Counted from the first letter of the stretch, positions 8,099-15,730 are shown. The stretch is DNA of 18,653 nucleotides from Spirochaetaceae bacterium (GCA_031256815.1 JAIRPU010000035.1:1-18653); one strand, 5' to 3'. Notes: generated by a model from the sequence alone, not told the origin. Made by a program: numbers and translations.

Positions 8099-9013
8099 AT
8101 GCGAAAAATTTATCTTTTATTTATAATTCCGTTTTTTCTGGTACAGGGCTGCGAAAAAAAGACTCCGCGCCTGAGCGCGGCGCGGATTGCTTCCGGCAAT
8201 AATATGGGAAATTATTTTGCTTATGCCAATTCTATAGCGCCAATCCTTGGTGAAAAAATGGGGATTGATGTTTCTGTGCTTTCTACTGCGGCTTCCATGG
8301 CAAACATTGCGCTTCTTGAAGAAGGGCGCGCCGAATTTGCTTTTGTTCAAAATGATGTTATGACATACGCCCACAACGGCACAAATCTATTTTCGCATCT
8401 GGGGCCGCAAAACAGATTTGCCGCTGTTGCAGGCCTTTACGATGAAGTATGCCATATTGTCGCCTCCGAAGAAATAAAAGAAGCCGCCGAATTAAAAGGC
8501 AGGCGGGTTTCGATTGGCGAAGAAGGAAGCGGCACGGCGCTTAACGCCGCGCAGATTCTGGAAACATTTGGATTTGCTGCCGGCGATATTATTGAATCCC
8601 GTTACGGTTTTAGCGATTCGGCGCGTTTGTTTGCCGCAGGCGAAATTGACGCATTTTTTTGTACGGCAGGCGCTCCGGTGCCGGCTGTCCGTTCTCTTGC
8701 AGATTCAATGCGCATTAATATAATTCCTTTTGGAGAAGCACGAAGCAGGCTTTTAACTTCAAACTATCCGTATTACACGCCGGCAAAAATTTTAGCTGGA
8801 GTTTACGAAGGGGTAAACGAAACAAACGTTATAGCGGTAAAAGCGGTTTTAGTTGCGCGCGCCGATATTGCGGAAGAAGATGTTTACGAAGTTACAAAAA
8901 ATATTATAGAAAATATATCAACTTTAAACGCCGAAAGCGCGGTGCAGGGAATACCTGTGCCGTTTCACAAAGGGGCTTTGCGTTATTACCGTGAACAAAA
9001 TGTTATAAAATAA
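8099..9013 (+). CDS. TAXI-family TRAP-type solute-binding lipoprotein
   Basis: A periplasmic receptor of the TAXI family (304 aa). The N-terminus is a lipoprotein-like signal ending LVQGC with Cys18. Family features are the SGNNMGNYFAYANSIAPIL opening, where the usual Gly-rich S-G-S-x-G-G is degenerate, NIALLEEGRAEFAFVQND (VQND 83-86), ELKGRRVSIGEEGSGT (GSGT 143-146), and GEIDAFFCTAG at 181-191. TAXI proteins normally deliver substrates such as glutamate or other organic acids to a fused TRAP permease. No TRAP membrane subunit is encoded in this window, so it is either an orphan receptor, uses a permease elsewhere, or serves as a sensor input. The ligand is unknown. It runs tail-to-tail with the AMMECR1 gene with 1 bp between stops and no terminator. 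Confidence 0.85.
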   Translation: MRKIYLLFIIPFFLVQGCEKKTPRLSAARIASGNNMGNYFAYANSIAPILGEKMGIDVSVLSTAASMANIALLEEGRAEFAFVQNDVMTYAHNGTNLFSHLGPQNRFAAVAGLYDEVCHIVASEEIKEAAELKGRRVSIGEEGSGTALNAAQILETFGFAAGDIIESRYGFSDSARLFAAGEIDAFFCTAGAPVPAVRSLADSMRINIIPFGEARSRLLTSNYPYYTPAKILAGVYEGVNETNVIAVKAVLVARADIAEEDVYEVTKNIIENISTLNAESAVQGIPVPFHKGALRYYREQNVIK

Positions 9014-9014
9014 A

Positions 9015-9557
9015 TTATTCAGAAAACACCAGGGCGGTAAAAGTCCAAAGTTCCGCCCCTGGTAAATTGTAAACGTCAGGCGGAAGCCCCGCTTTTAAAC
9101 AAATATGCTCAAGATATTCTTCGCGGTTCCAGCGCTGTTCCACAGGCACCTGCGGCAAAAGCACGCCGCTTTTGCCATTATATTTTAAATACAGCCCGTG
9201 AACGCCGGTTTCTACGAGTGAGGTATCTTCGCAGCGTTCCATTGGAGAAAGCACTGAAATTTCCAGGATGCAATTTTTAAATTCTTCAGCGTTTAGCGGC
9301 AAAAAGCGCGTATCTTCAAACGCCGCGGCCAGCGCCATATTTTGCACTGTAATTGCCAGCGGCATACCGGAATGCATAATGCCGACGCAGCCGCGCAGCG
9401 CGCCGTTTTTTGTGTGCAAGCTTACAAACGCGCCGCAATTAAAAGCTTCAAACAAATTTTGCGGCGTTATATTTTTATTTTCAAAAGCGGATTGAATAGT
9501 CTGCCGCGCAAGTTTAAGCAGCGCTTGTTTTTCTTCCGGTTTTAAATTGAAATTCAT
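9015..9557 (-). CDS. amrA: AMMECR1-domain protein (AmmeMemoRadiSam protein A family)
   Basis: A 180-aa AMMECR1 protein. The hallmark LRGCVG is at 54-59, within NGALRGCVGIMHSG. Downstream family features are AAFEDTRFLPL and LEISVLSPMERC, then GVLLPQVPVEQRWNREEYLEHICLKAG, which is typical of the C-terminal half. In many bacteria this domain accompanies a MEMO protein and a radical SAM enzyme, but neither is visible here. Its biochemical role is not established; the conserved Cys suggests redox or nucleotide-linked chemistry. Its ATG overlaps the queD stop (ATGA), so the two are co-translated. The gene symbol is tentative because the partner genes are missing. Confidence 0.85.
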   Translation of the reverse strand: MNFNLKPEEKQALLKLARQTIQSAFENKNITPQNLFEAFNCGAFVSLHTKNGALRGCVGIMHSGMPLAITVQNMALAAAFEDTRFLPLNAEEFKNCILEISVLSPMERCEDTSLVETGVHGLYLKYNGKSGVLLPQVPVEQRWNREEYLEHICLKAGLPPDVYNLPGAELWTFTALVFSE

Positions 9558-9928
9558 TTTTCGTAACGCGCCATATTAACAGGAGTTTCGTAAACATCAA
9601 TGGCGTATAACAGTGCGGCGTCTACTGAATTGTTTTTTAATTCAGGAAGCATGGCGTCAAAAATAAATTTTGCAATTCGTTCTGCGCTTGGGTCTCCTGA
9701 AAATTCAGGCATATCATTAAGATTTGTGTGGTCAATGGCGCCTGTTACAGAACGCAGCGCGGATTTTACCCTGCCAAAATCCGCAAGCATACCGCCTTCA
9801 GAAAGTTTATCGCCTTTAAACCAGGCTACAACACGGTAGTTGTGCCCATGAAGCCGCTCGCATTTTCCGTTATAGTGCGTTAAAAAATGCGCTGCTGCAA
9901 ATTCAGATTCTGTTTTTATTGTCCACAT
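9554..9928 (-). CDS. queD: 6-carboxy-tetrahydropterin synthase (QueD), CExxHGH type
   Basis: A 124-aa PTPS/QueD homologue that converts 7,8-dihydroneopterin triphosphate to 6-carboxy-tetrahydropterin, the second step to queuosine. Zn ligands are His14, His27 and His29. The catalytic Cys23 sits in C-E-R-L-H-G-H. Asp66-His67 lie in IDHTNLND, and the substrate-anchoring Glu114 in ETP. Glu24 directly after the catalytic Cys matches the motif reported for family members that also act as PTPS-III and replace FolB in folate synthesis. No queC, queE or folE is seen here. The start has no Shine-Dalgarno; a TAATAT box lies 6 nt before ATG. A hairpin separates it from the upstream regulator gene. Confidence 0.9.
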   Translation of the reverse strand: MWTIKTESEFAAAHFLTHYNGKCERLHGHNYRVVAWFKGDKLSEGGMLADFGRVKSALRSVTGAIDHTNLNDMPEFSGDPSAERIAKFIFDAMLPELKNNSVDAALLYAIDVYETPVNMARYEK

Positions 9929-9940
9929 TTTAAAATATTA

Positions 9941-9968
9941 ATTGCGGACGGCCTAAGCCGCCCGCAAT
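9941..9968 (-). terminator. Intrinsic terminator after the HigA-like gene
   Basis: The arms 9941-9952 and 9957-9968 form a 12-bp stem (one G-U wobble on the minus-strand RNA) with a 4-nt TTAG loop. The minus-strand transcript then continues TAATATTTTA. It begins 1 bp after the regulator's stop codon and ends 12 bp before the queD ATG, so it should separate the two transcripts. Confidence 0.65.
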
Positions 9969-9969
9969 A

Positions 9970-10467
9970 TTAAAATGAAAAACTCGATATTGGCGCAGAT
10001 GTCGCAGGCGGTGTTGAAGAATTTGGCGTGCGCGGTTTCCGCGGTTTTTTTACAGCGCTTTTTGCAGCTGCTTTTTTTGCGCCTGGTTTTGGTCCGCGTT
10101 TTGCGCCCGGCGTTTTAGATTTGCTTTTTGCGCCGGATGCTTTTTCTTCTTTTACCGGTTTTGCTTTTTTAAGCTCTTTAAGCTGTTTTTGAAGTTTAGC
10201 ATCTTTTTTTGCTTTTGCCAAACCGGCTTTTTTCTGAAGGTCTATCCAGAAATCCGCCGTTGTACCAAAATACTTGGCAAAAATCAGCGAACGTTCAATG
10301 TCAACATTTGCTTTGCCTTCAAGAATGTTTTTTAGCGTCATAATGCTAAGTCCAACATCTTTGGCAACTTGTGCCTGCGATAAACCGAGTTTTTTAATAA
10401 ACTTTTCCAATACTGCCGCCGGCGTCTTTCCGCCCGCCGTGGTTCCTTTAGCTTTTCCTCTGGGCAT
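9970..10467 (-). CDS. HigA-like HTH regulator with histone-H1-like basic tail
   Basis: Residues 15-80 are an XRE/HigA helix-turn-helix: LEKFIKKLGLSQAQVAKDVGL, TLKNILEGKANVDIERS, then FAKYFGTTADFWIDLQ. The FWIDLQ ending is characteristic of HigA antitoxins. Residues 85-150 are a Lys/Ala/Pro-rich extension with motifs such as PGAKRGPKPGAKK and AVKKPRKPRTP, like eukaryotic H1 or bacterial Hc1/AlgR-type tails. HigA proteins are usually about 90-110 aa without this. No HigB toxin is present: the upstream 170 bp is AT-rich with no reading frame. It is therefore an orphan regulator or nucleoid-associated protein rather than a standard antitoxin. A strong AAGGAG lies 6 nt before the ATG. A promoter is at 10498-10527 and a terminator follows, so it appears monocistronic. 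Confidence 0.82.
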   Translation of the reverse strand: MPRGKAKGTTAGGKTPAAVLEKFIKKLGLSQAQVAKDVGLSIMTLKNILEGKANVDIERSLIFAKYFGTTADFWIDLQKKAGLAKAKKDAKLQKQLKELKKAKPVKEEKASGAKSKSKTPGAKRGPKPGAKKAAAKSAVKKPRKPRTPNSSTPPATSAPISSFSF

Positions 10468-10497
10468 TTAAATCTCCTTAAAAAAAATCAATAACAC

Positions 10498-10527
10498 ATA
10501 ATATCATTTTATAAAATTATTATGCAA
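10498..10527 (-). promoter_or_regulatory. Promoter of the HigA-like gene
   Basis: On the minus strand, TTGCAT (10522-10527), an 18-bp AT-rich spacer and TATTAT (10498-10503). The predicted transcript starts near 10491, leaving a 24-nt leader that contains AAGGAG. The rest of the 10468-10637 gap is about 80 percent A+T and holds no reading frame; it may be curved DNA or a binding region for the regulator itself. Confidence 0.5.
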
Positions 10528-10637
10528 GTGTTTTTAATTGGATTTTAATTTTTTTTTGTGCTTTTACACAATAATTTTACTTAACAAATGTTTTATAATT
10601 GAATATGATTTTTTATTAAAAAGACAGCGCGTTAAAT

Positions 10638-11315
10638 TTATTCAGCAAAAAAAGAGTTAGCAAGAATTTTTTCGGCGCTGCCGCAGGCGCTAATTTTTCC
10701 ATTGTTAAGAAGCGCGATGCGTTCGCCTAAAATTTTTGCTTCCATACGGCTGTGGGTCGCTATAATCCACGGAGCGTTGCTTTGCGCGCGTATAGTACAA
10801 ATTTCTTTTAACAGCGTGTTTCGCAAAGGCCGGTCAAGTCCGCTAAAAGGTTCGTCCAGAAGAAGCACGGAAGGTTTTACAGCAAGCGCGCGCGCAAGCG
10901 CTATACGACGCTGTTCGCCGCCGGAAAGAGTTTCCGGCCGCCTGCTGCCATAGCTGCTCATATTTACAAGTTTTAGCATAAGGGCTGCGGTTTTTGCGCG
11001 TTCTTTTTTTGGAACGCCGCGCATCTTTAATCCAAATTCAATATTGGCAGCGGCGTTCAAATGAGGAAACAGCGCCGCATCCTGAAATACAACAGACATA
11101 TTGCGCTTCCACGGCGGCAGCGCTCCGGCGTCCTGCCCGTCTATTTTTATTATTCCTGAATCCGGTTCTATTAGTCCTAAAATAATATTGATAAGCGTAG
11201 TTTTTCCGCATCCGGAATGTCCGGCTATAACAAGCGTTTCGCCTGAGGCAACCTCAAAGCTAACATCAAGCGTCCAGCCGCCAAAACTTTTTTTTAAATT
11301 TCTTACTTCTATCAT
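10638..11315 (-). CDS. ABC transporter ATP-binding subunit, partners absent
   Basis: A complete 225-aa nucleotide-binding subunit. Walker A is GHSGCGKTT (32-40), the Q-loop is VVFQD (Gln78), the signature is LSGGEQRR (130-137), Walker B is LLLDEP (151-156), and the switch His is His188 in ATHS. The closest look is to importer ATPases of the PotA/CysA/ThiQ group, but it stops after the ATPase core and lacks the C-terminal TOBE regulatory domain; ThiQ-like ATPases have this length. No permease or binding protein lies next to it, so the substrate cannot be assigned. The ATG is preceded by TTTATAAAC with no clear Shine-Dalgarno. The gap to the upstream PBP gene is 247 bp. Confidence 0.85.
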   Translation of the reverse strand: MIEVRNLKKSFGGWTLDVSFEVASGETLVIAGHSGCGKTTLINIILGLIEPDSGIIKIDGQDAGALPPWKRNMSVVFQDAALFPHLNAAANIEFGLKMRGVPKKERAKTAALMLKLVNMSSYGSRRPETLSGGEQRRIALARALAVKPSVLLLDEPFSGLDRPLRNTLLKEICTIRAQSNAPWIIATHSRMEAKILGERIALLNNGKISACGSAEKILANSFFAE

Positions 11316-11562
11316 GTTTATAAAGCCAGCATTAGTTAAAACATAAATTCAGTTTTTAACAAGAGCCAATAGTTTGAGGCGGCCTTCTCTTCAGTGTTTT
11401 GAATGTGGACGCGCGCCGGCGGCGTTAGGTTGAAGCAGGCCGGCACTGCACCAGGCGGCAGGCCGCAGGAAACTATTCGCCGCGCCGCGGGGTTCGATAT
11501 GGCCGCCGCCGCTTGTTTGCTGCCGCAGGCGGTTGCCGGCAGGCGATATGGCCGCCGCCGGT
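11316..11562. other. Non-coding gap: AT-rich leader plus GC-rich patch
   Basis: The part next to the ABC gene (11316-11400) is AT-rich and may carry its promoter, though no clean -35/-10 pair is visible. The part next to the PBP stop (about 11403-11562) is strongly GC-rich and has several short inverted repeats, for example TGCCG/CGGCA around 11521-11541. No open frame in it looks like a protein, and no intrinsic terminator with a T-tract is evident after the PBP gene. Confidence 0.6.
11495..11560. repeat. 17-bp direct repeat in GC-rich gap
   Basis: CGATATGGCCGCCGCCG is present identically at 11495-11511 and 11544-11560, 49 bp apart start to start. The intervening 32 bp contains short inverted repeats. 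It does not match the 81-nt or 21-nt blocks of the larger repeat element near 16000. Confidence 0.85.
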
Positions 11563-13455
11563 TTATTCAAACTCAAGCTGAATTACCGTTCCGGCTACAA
11601 GTTTTGAACCGGGCGGCGGCGATTGGCGGCGTACCCAGCCTTCACCTTTTATTTCAAAAACAATGTCGTCCCGCAGGATAAGCGGCAGTACCTGACGCTT
11701 GGAAAGCCCTCTAAGATCAGGCACAACATTATCTACCGCAGGTACCGGCGCCGGCGGCAGGTTCACCGTTCCCGTATGGGTAAATTGAGTGCTGCGCCCG
11801 CGTGGAATGCCAAGATAGTTTACAAGCGCTTCCGTAGTTTCTTTAATATAAGGCGCGGCAATTCGTCCGCCCAAATATTCGCCTTTCGGCTTAAAAATTG
11901 TAATGTAAATAACCAGAACAGGGTCATCTTCAGGAAGCATCGCAAGACAGCTCGCTATATAGTCTGTTTTGGAGTATGCGCCGGTAGCGGTATCGGCAAT
12001 TTCCGCGGTTCCGGTTTTAACGGCAAGCGGAATGTCGTCAATAAACGCCCGCCTGCCCGTGCCTAAATCAGTTGTGTCGCGCATATACGAACGCATCATC
12101 CTTGCAACTCCGCTCTTCATAACCCGCACAGGTTCGGCAGGAAGAAATTCGCGTACAGGCAGGCCATCGGCGCTTACTATTTTTGAAACAAACCTGGGCG
12201 TCCTCAAAGTGCCATCACTCGCTATTACAGTCGCCGCCCTAAGCATTTGCAGCATGGAAACGGCGATTTCCTGCCCCATGGCTATAGTCGGCTTGCTGCG
12301 CGCCGACCAGCGTGAGGGATGTCTCAAAAAACCGGCCGACTCGCCAGGCGCTCCGCTTTCGCTTTTAAAACCAAAGCCAAACAGCCTTAGTCTGTCATAA
12401 AATATGCTGTTACTCGTCCTGTCGGACGCATAACCTGCGCCGGCATTACAGGAAACCATAATTATATCACGCGCGTGGACATTGCCATGCGCGCTTAGAC
12501 ACTTTATTGTTACGTGTTCACCGCGGTTTGTAATATGGTCGTAAGCGCCATTGCAAAAAAACACGCTGCCTTCGTTTATAAAACCTCCGTCAATAAGGCT
12601 TGCCAAAGAAAACACTTTGAATACCGAACCGGGTTCATAAGACCAAACCGCCGGCCTGAACGACCAAAGTTCACTTTTATACTCATTGAATTTATTTGGG
12701 TTAAAGCCGGGAAGCGAAGCCGAGCCGAGAATGTCGCCGGTTTTTGGGTCCATGGCGCTTAACAGAACCGCCTCCGCTCCATGTTCGGCAAGCGCTTTTC
12801 CGGCAATTTCTTCTAAAATATATTGAATGTTGGCGTCTATTGTTAAAACAACGCGGTTGCCAGGCAAACTTTCGCCATTCGAAGCGATTTGCGGCCGTAA
12901 ATCTTCGTCAAAAGCAAACTCTATGCCTTCAAGCCCGCGATTCCCGTCTCCTGTAAAACCTATTATCTGCGCGGCAAGCGTTTCTTCGGGATAAACCCTA
13001 CCGCGCACAATATCAACCGTTACGCCGGAAAAGCGTTTTTCGCTTATTATAGCTTCTACCGCTTCGGCAACATTTATTTCTACTTTTTTTTTTAAATAGA
13101 TAAAATCCTGCCCCAAAGCCGAGCGTGCCTTAATCGCGTCTTCGCTCATATCAAGCAGCGGGGCAAGCGCCGCTGCAAGCTCGTTTATATCTTTTACTTT
13201 TGAAGGAGCAATTCCAATATCGCCAAAAAACGCTTCTATGGCTAGAATACGTCCGTTTCTGTCGAGAATAGACCCGCGTTCCGCGCTGCTCAACTGCCTG
13301 CGGCCGGGGGCGGCGCCTATTCCGCCAAGCATTAGTTCGCCGTATCTGAATAAAACATAAATCGCAACAGCGCTTAATGCGAAAAAAAAACACAGCCAGC
13401 GGTTTAAATAGTTTTTTGCTTTCGCTAATCCGGCGCTTTCTTCGGCGTCTACCAC
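11563..13455 (-). CDS. ftsI: Class B penicillin-binding protein (FtsI type) with one PASTA domain
   Basis: A peptidoglycan transpeptidase of 630 aa. There is one transmembrane anchor at about 18-38, then the dimerisation domain starting at RGSILDRNG (about 60-68), and the periplasmic transpeptidase with S277-x-x-K280 (EPGSVFK), the SCN triad at 335-337 and KTGTA at 480-484. Residues about 577-630 form one PASTA domain (VVPDLRGLSKRQVLPLI, then RQSPPPGSKL). The PASTA tail and short N-terminus fit FtsI/SpoVD-like septal PBPs better than elongation PBP2. The start is GTG, overlapping the kinase gene by 7 nt, with GAGGA 6 nt upstream. No dcw cluster genes are adjacent, so the division role is inferred from domain type. 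The symbol is tentative. Confidence 0.88.
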   Translation of the reverse strand: MVDAEESAGLAKAKNYLNRWLCFFFALSAVAIYVLFRYGELMLGGIGAAPGRRQLSSAERGSILDRNGRILAIEAFFGDIGIAPSKVKDINELAAALAPLLDMSEDAIKARSALGQDFIYLKKKVEINVAEAVEAIISEKRFSGVTVDIVRGRVYPEETLAAQIIGFTGDGNRGLEGIEFAFDEDLRPQIASNGESLPGNRVVLTIDANIQYILEEIAGKALAEHGAEAVLLSAMDPKTGDILGSASLPGFNPNKFNEYKSELWSFRPAVWSYEPGSVFKVFSLASLIDGGFINEGSVFFCNGAYDHITNRGEHVTIKCLSAHGNVHARDIIMVSCNAGAGYASDRTSNSIFYDRLRLFGFGFKSESGAPGESAGFLRHPSRWSARSKPTIAMGQEIAVSMLQMLRAATVIASDGTLRTPRFVSKIVSADGLPVREFLPAEPVRVMKSGVARMMRSYMRDTTDLGTGRRAFIDDIPLAVKTGTAEIADTATGAYSKTDYIASCLAMLPEDDPVLVIYITIFKPKGEYLGGRIAAPYIKETTEALVNYLGIPRGRSTQFTHTGTVNLPPAPVPAVDNVVPDLRGLSKRQVLPLILRDDIVFEIKGEGWVRRQSPPPGSKLVAGTVIQLEFE

Positions 13456-15692
13456 TTAAATTCCTCTATTAACTTAAGCGCTTCTTCATAATCAAAATTT
13501 TCCGCAAGAGCGCATATCTTTTCGACTGCAGCGTTTGTTTTTGCATTTAATTTTTTACCGCGAATCTTTGCCGCCGCCGCATTTACCGCGCGCGGCTTAA
13601 AGGCGGCGCACGCTTTTTTTAGTTCTTCAATAAGAGTACGCAGCTCTTCATTTGTTGTATTCTGCTTCTTTTGCGTTTTACCGCTTATAATTCCCGTACG
13701 GCTTAAACGCCTTTTAAACACATTCATTGCACAGATAAACGCCGGAGTTTCTTCCACACACATTATTTCTTTTAGGGCAAGTTCGTCATTATCGTCTTTT
13801 TTTCCGGCAAGCGCCCGTCCCGCTTCTTCAAGTTCTTTTGCCCATGCAGAAAGAGCCGGATACCCGATTATAGAAAACACGCCCTTGTAAGCATGAAGCT
13901 TTGTTGTGTATTCATTCCATTCGCGGTTTTCGGTGAACTGTTTTATTGCGGCTGTTTCGCCTTCTAAATTCGCGCAGAACTGGCGAAGCACTTTTATATA
14001 ACTTGAATACTTACCGCCTGTATGCATAAGCCCGTTTCTAACATTAAGCGCTTCTATTTCTGAAAGATCGTTAAAAATATCGCTGTTTACCGTATAATCC
14101 CCGGAGCGCCTGCCGCCCAGACGGCGGTCTTCCATGCCTGCCCTGCGGTCGCTTTTGCGCCTGTTGCTCTCCGTAATTTTTTCGATTGGCAGCCATTTGG
14201 CAAGAATGGCGTTCATTCTGTCGCCTGTTATTGGTTTGCTCAAAAAATCACTCATGCCGGAACTCAAAAAAAGCTCACGGTATCCGGCAACGGCGTTTGC
14301 GCTTAAAGCCACAATGGGAAGTTTTTTATAGTATTCACCTTCCATTGCGCGTACTTTTTGAGTTACCGCTATGCCGTCCATTTCCGGCATCATGTGGTCC
14401 ATAAAGACAATATCGTAATGTCTTGTAGAAATTTTTTGCAGCGCTTCCTTTCCGGAAAGAGCGCTGTCTGTAATAATATTGTGCTGTTCCAAAAAACCGG
14501 AGGCAACGCTTATATTTATTTGCATATCATCTACAACAAGTACTTTTACTTCGGTTTCATTTTTGGCAAAAATAAAACGGGAAGGTAAAATACCGCGGTC
14601 AAGTTTTTTTACATTGCCTTCTACAAGCGGAACGCGCACAATAAATGTAGAGCCCTTGCCGTAAACACTTTCTATTTTTATGCTGCCGGACATTAAATTT
14701 AAAATCTGTTTTGTTATGGCAAGCCCAAGTCCGGAACCGGTTATTCCGCGGTTTTTGCGGACGTTAAGCCGTTCAAACATATCGAATATACGGCCAAAGT
14801 CCGCTTCTTTAATTCCCTGCCCTGTATCTTTTATATACGCGCTTAAATAATATTTATCTTCTATTTTTTCTTTTTTAAGAAAAAACTGAACACTGCCTTC
14901 GTTTGTATATTTTACCGCGTTGTTTATTATATTTGTGTATACCTGCCTTAAACGCACATCATCAGCATAAACTATTTCCGGCAGTGTTTTATCAATTTCT
15001 GAATAAAAAGTAAGATTTTTATCCATTGCCATAAAATTTGAAATTGAAGAAATATTGTCAAAAAACTGAAACAATCTGAAATGAACAGGATTAAGAGAGA
15101 GCTTGCCCGCTTCTATTCTTGAAAAATCCAGAATATCATTAATTATGTTTAATAAAGTTCCGGACATTTTTCTTATATCTTCAAAATAACGGCGCTGTGT
15201 TTCTGTAAAATTATTTGTTGGTATTAACGCGCTCATGCCGAGTATTGTATTAATTGGCGTACGGATTTCGTGGCTCATGTTTGCAAGAAATTCGCTTTTT
15301 GCGTGGTTTGCCGCTTCCGCCTCTTCTTTTGTTCTTACAATATCGGTTATATCAAAAATTTGTATATAATAACCCTGTGTAAGACCAATAATTTTTCCGC
15401 TAAAAACTTTAAAATGTTTTTGAACTCCCGCAATTTCAAGCTGAATCATATCTATCCAGAATTCATGGTCCATAATGAATTCGCTAAAAACATTTTTTAC
15501 TTTCTGGTCGGTAAAAAAATCCAGAAGCGGTTTGCCTATACATGATTCGTTATCTTCAATTCCAAGAAATTGGGCAAAAGGTTTATTTGCATAACTAATA
15601 CAATGTTCGCTGTTAAGAAATACTATCAAGGAAGATGAAGTTGCCATCAGCGTGGAAAAATAATCCATTGCGCTGTCAGGTTGAATCCGCAT
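13449..15692 (-). CDS. Soluble hybrid histidine kinase PAS-HisKA-HATPase-REC-Hpt
   Basis: A 747-aa multi-step phosphorelay protein with no membrane segment, so it is predicted cytoplasmic. A PAS-like sensor covers about 10-118. HisKA has His141 (MSHEIRTP). The ATPase domain has an N-box at 254-262, G1 DTGQGI at 289-294 and G2 GSGLGL at 319-324. The receiver has the acid pair Asp388-389, phospho-acceptor Asp432, Ser464 and Lys486. An Arg/Asp-rich linker (DRRAGMEDRRLGGRR) follows at about 515-529. The Hpt domain has His600 in LHAYKG, and the tail ends in EEALKLIEEF. All catalytic residues are present, but no output response regulator is encoded nearby. It overlaps the downstream PBP gene by 7 nt, which points to a cell-wall or division-linked signal. 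The ATG has no clear Shine-Dalgarno and sits 8 nt after a -10-like box. Confidence 0.92.
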   Translation of the reverse strand: MRIQPDSAMDYFSTLMATSSSLIVFLNSEHCISYANKPFAQFLGIEDNESCIGKPLLDFFTDQKVKNVFSEFIMDHEFWIDMIQLEIAGVQKHFKVFSGKIIGLTQGYYIQIFDITDIVRTKEEAEAANHAKSEFLANMSHEIRTPINTILGMSALIPTNNFTETQRRYFEDIRKMSGTLLNIINDILDFSRIEAGKLSLNPVHFRLFQFFDNISSISNFMAMDKNLTFYSEIDKTLPEIVYADDVRLRQVYTNIINNAVKYTNEGSVQFFLKKEKIEDKYYLSAYIKDTGQGIKEADFGRIFDMFERLNVRKNRGITGSGLGLAITKQILNLMSGSIKIESVYGKGSTFIVRVPLVEGNVKKLDRGILPSRFIFAKNETEVKVLVVDDMQINISVASGFLEQHNIITDSALSGKEALQKISTRHYDIVFMDHMMPEMDGIAVTQKVRAMEGEYYKKLPIVALSANAVAGYRELFLSSGMSDFLSKPITGDRMNAILAKWLPIEKITESNRRKSDRRAGMEDRRLGGRRSGDYTVNSDIFNDLSEIEALNVRNGLMHTGGKYSSYIKVLRQFCANLEGETAAIKQFTENREWNEYTTKLHAYKGVFSIIGYPALSAWAKELEEAGRALAGKKDDNDELALKEIMCVEETPAFICAMNVFKRRLSRTGIISGKTQKKQNTTNEELRTLIEELKKACAAFKPRAVNAAAAKIRGKKLNAKTNAAVEKICALAENFDYEEALKLIEEFKW

Positions 15693-15700
15693 AACCTATA

Positions 15701-15730
15701 ATAATGCTTAGCAGCCTGCGCCTGTGTCAA
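15701..15730 (-). promoter_or_regulatory. Promoter of the kinase-PBP operon
   Basis: On the minus strand, a perfect TTGACA (15725-15730), an 18-bp spacer and CATTAT (15701-15706). The predicted start is about 15694, only about 2 nt before the kinase ATG, so the transcript would be essentially leaderless. The rest of 15693-15814 shows nothing else recognisable. Confidence 0.5.

Noticed and set aside
10547..10575. TTGTG/CACAA hairpin as terminator of the ABC ATPase gene
   Set aside because: On the minus strand the hairpin is followed by A residues rather than T, so it would not act as an intrinsic terminator there.
10468..10637. HigB-like toxin upstream of the HigA-like gene
   Set aside because: The gap is AT-rich and has no open frame of useful length on either strand.
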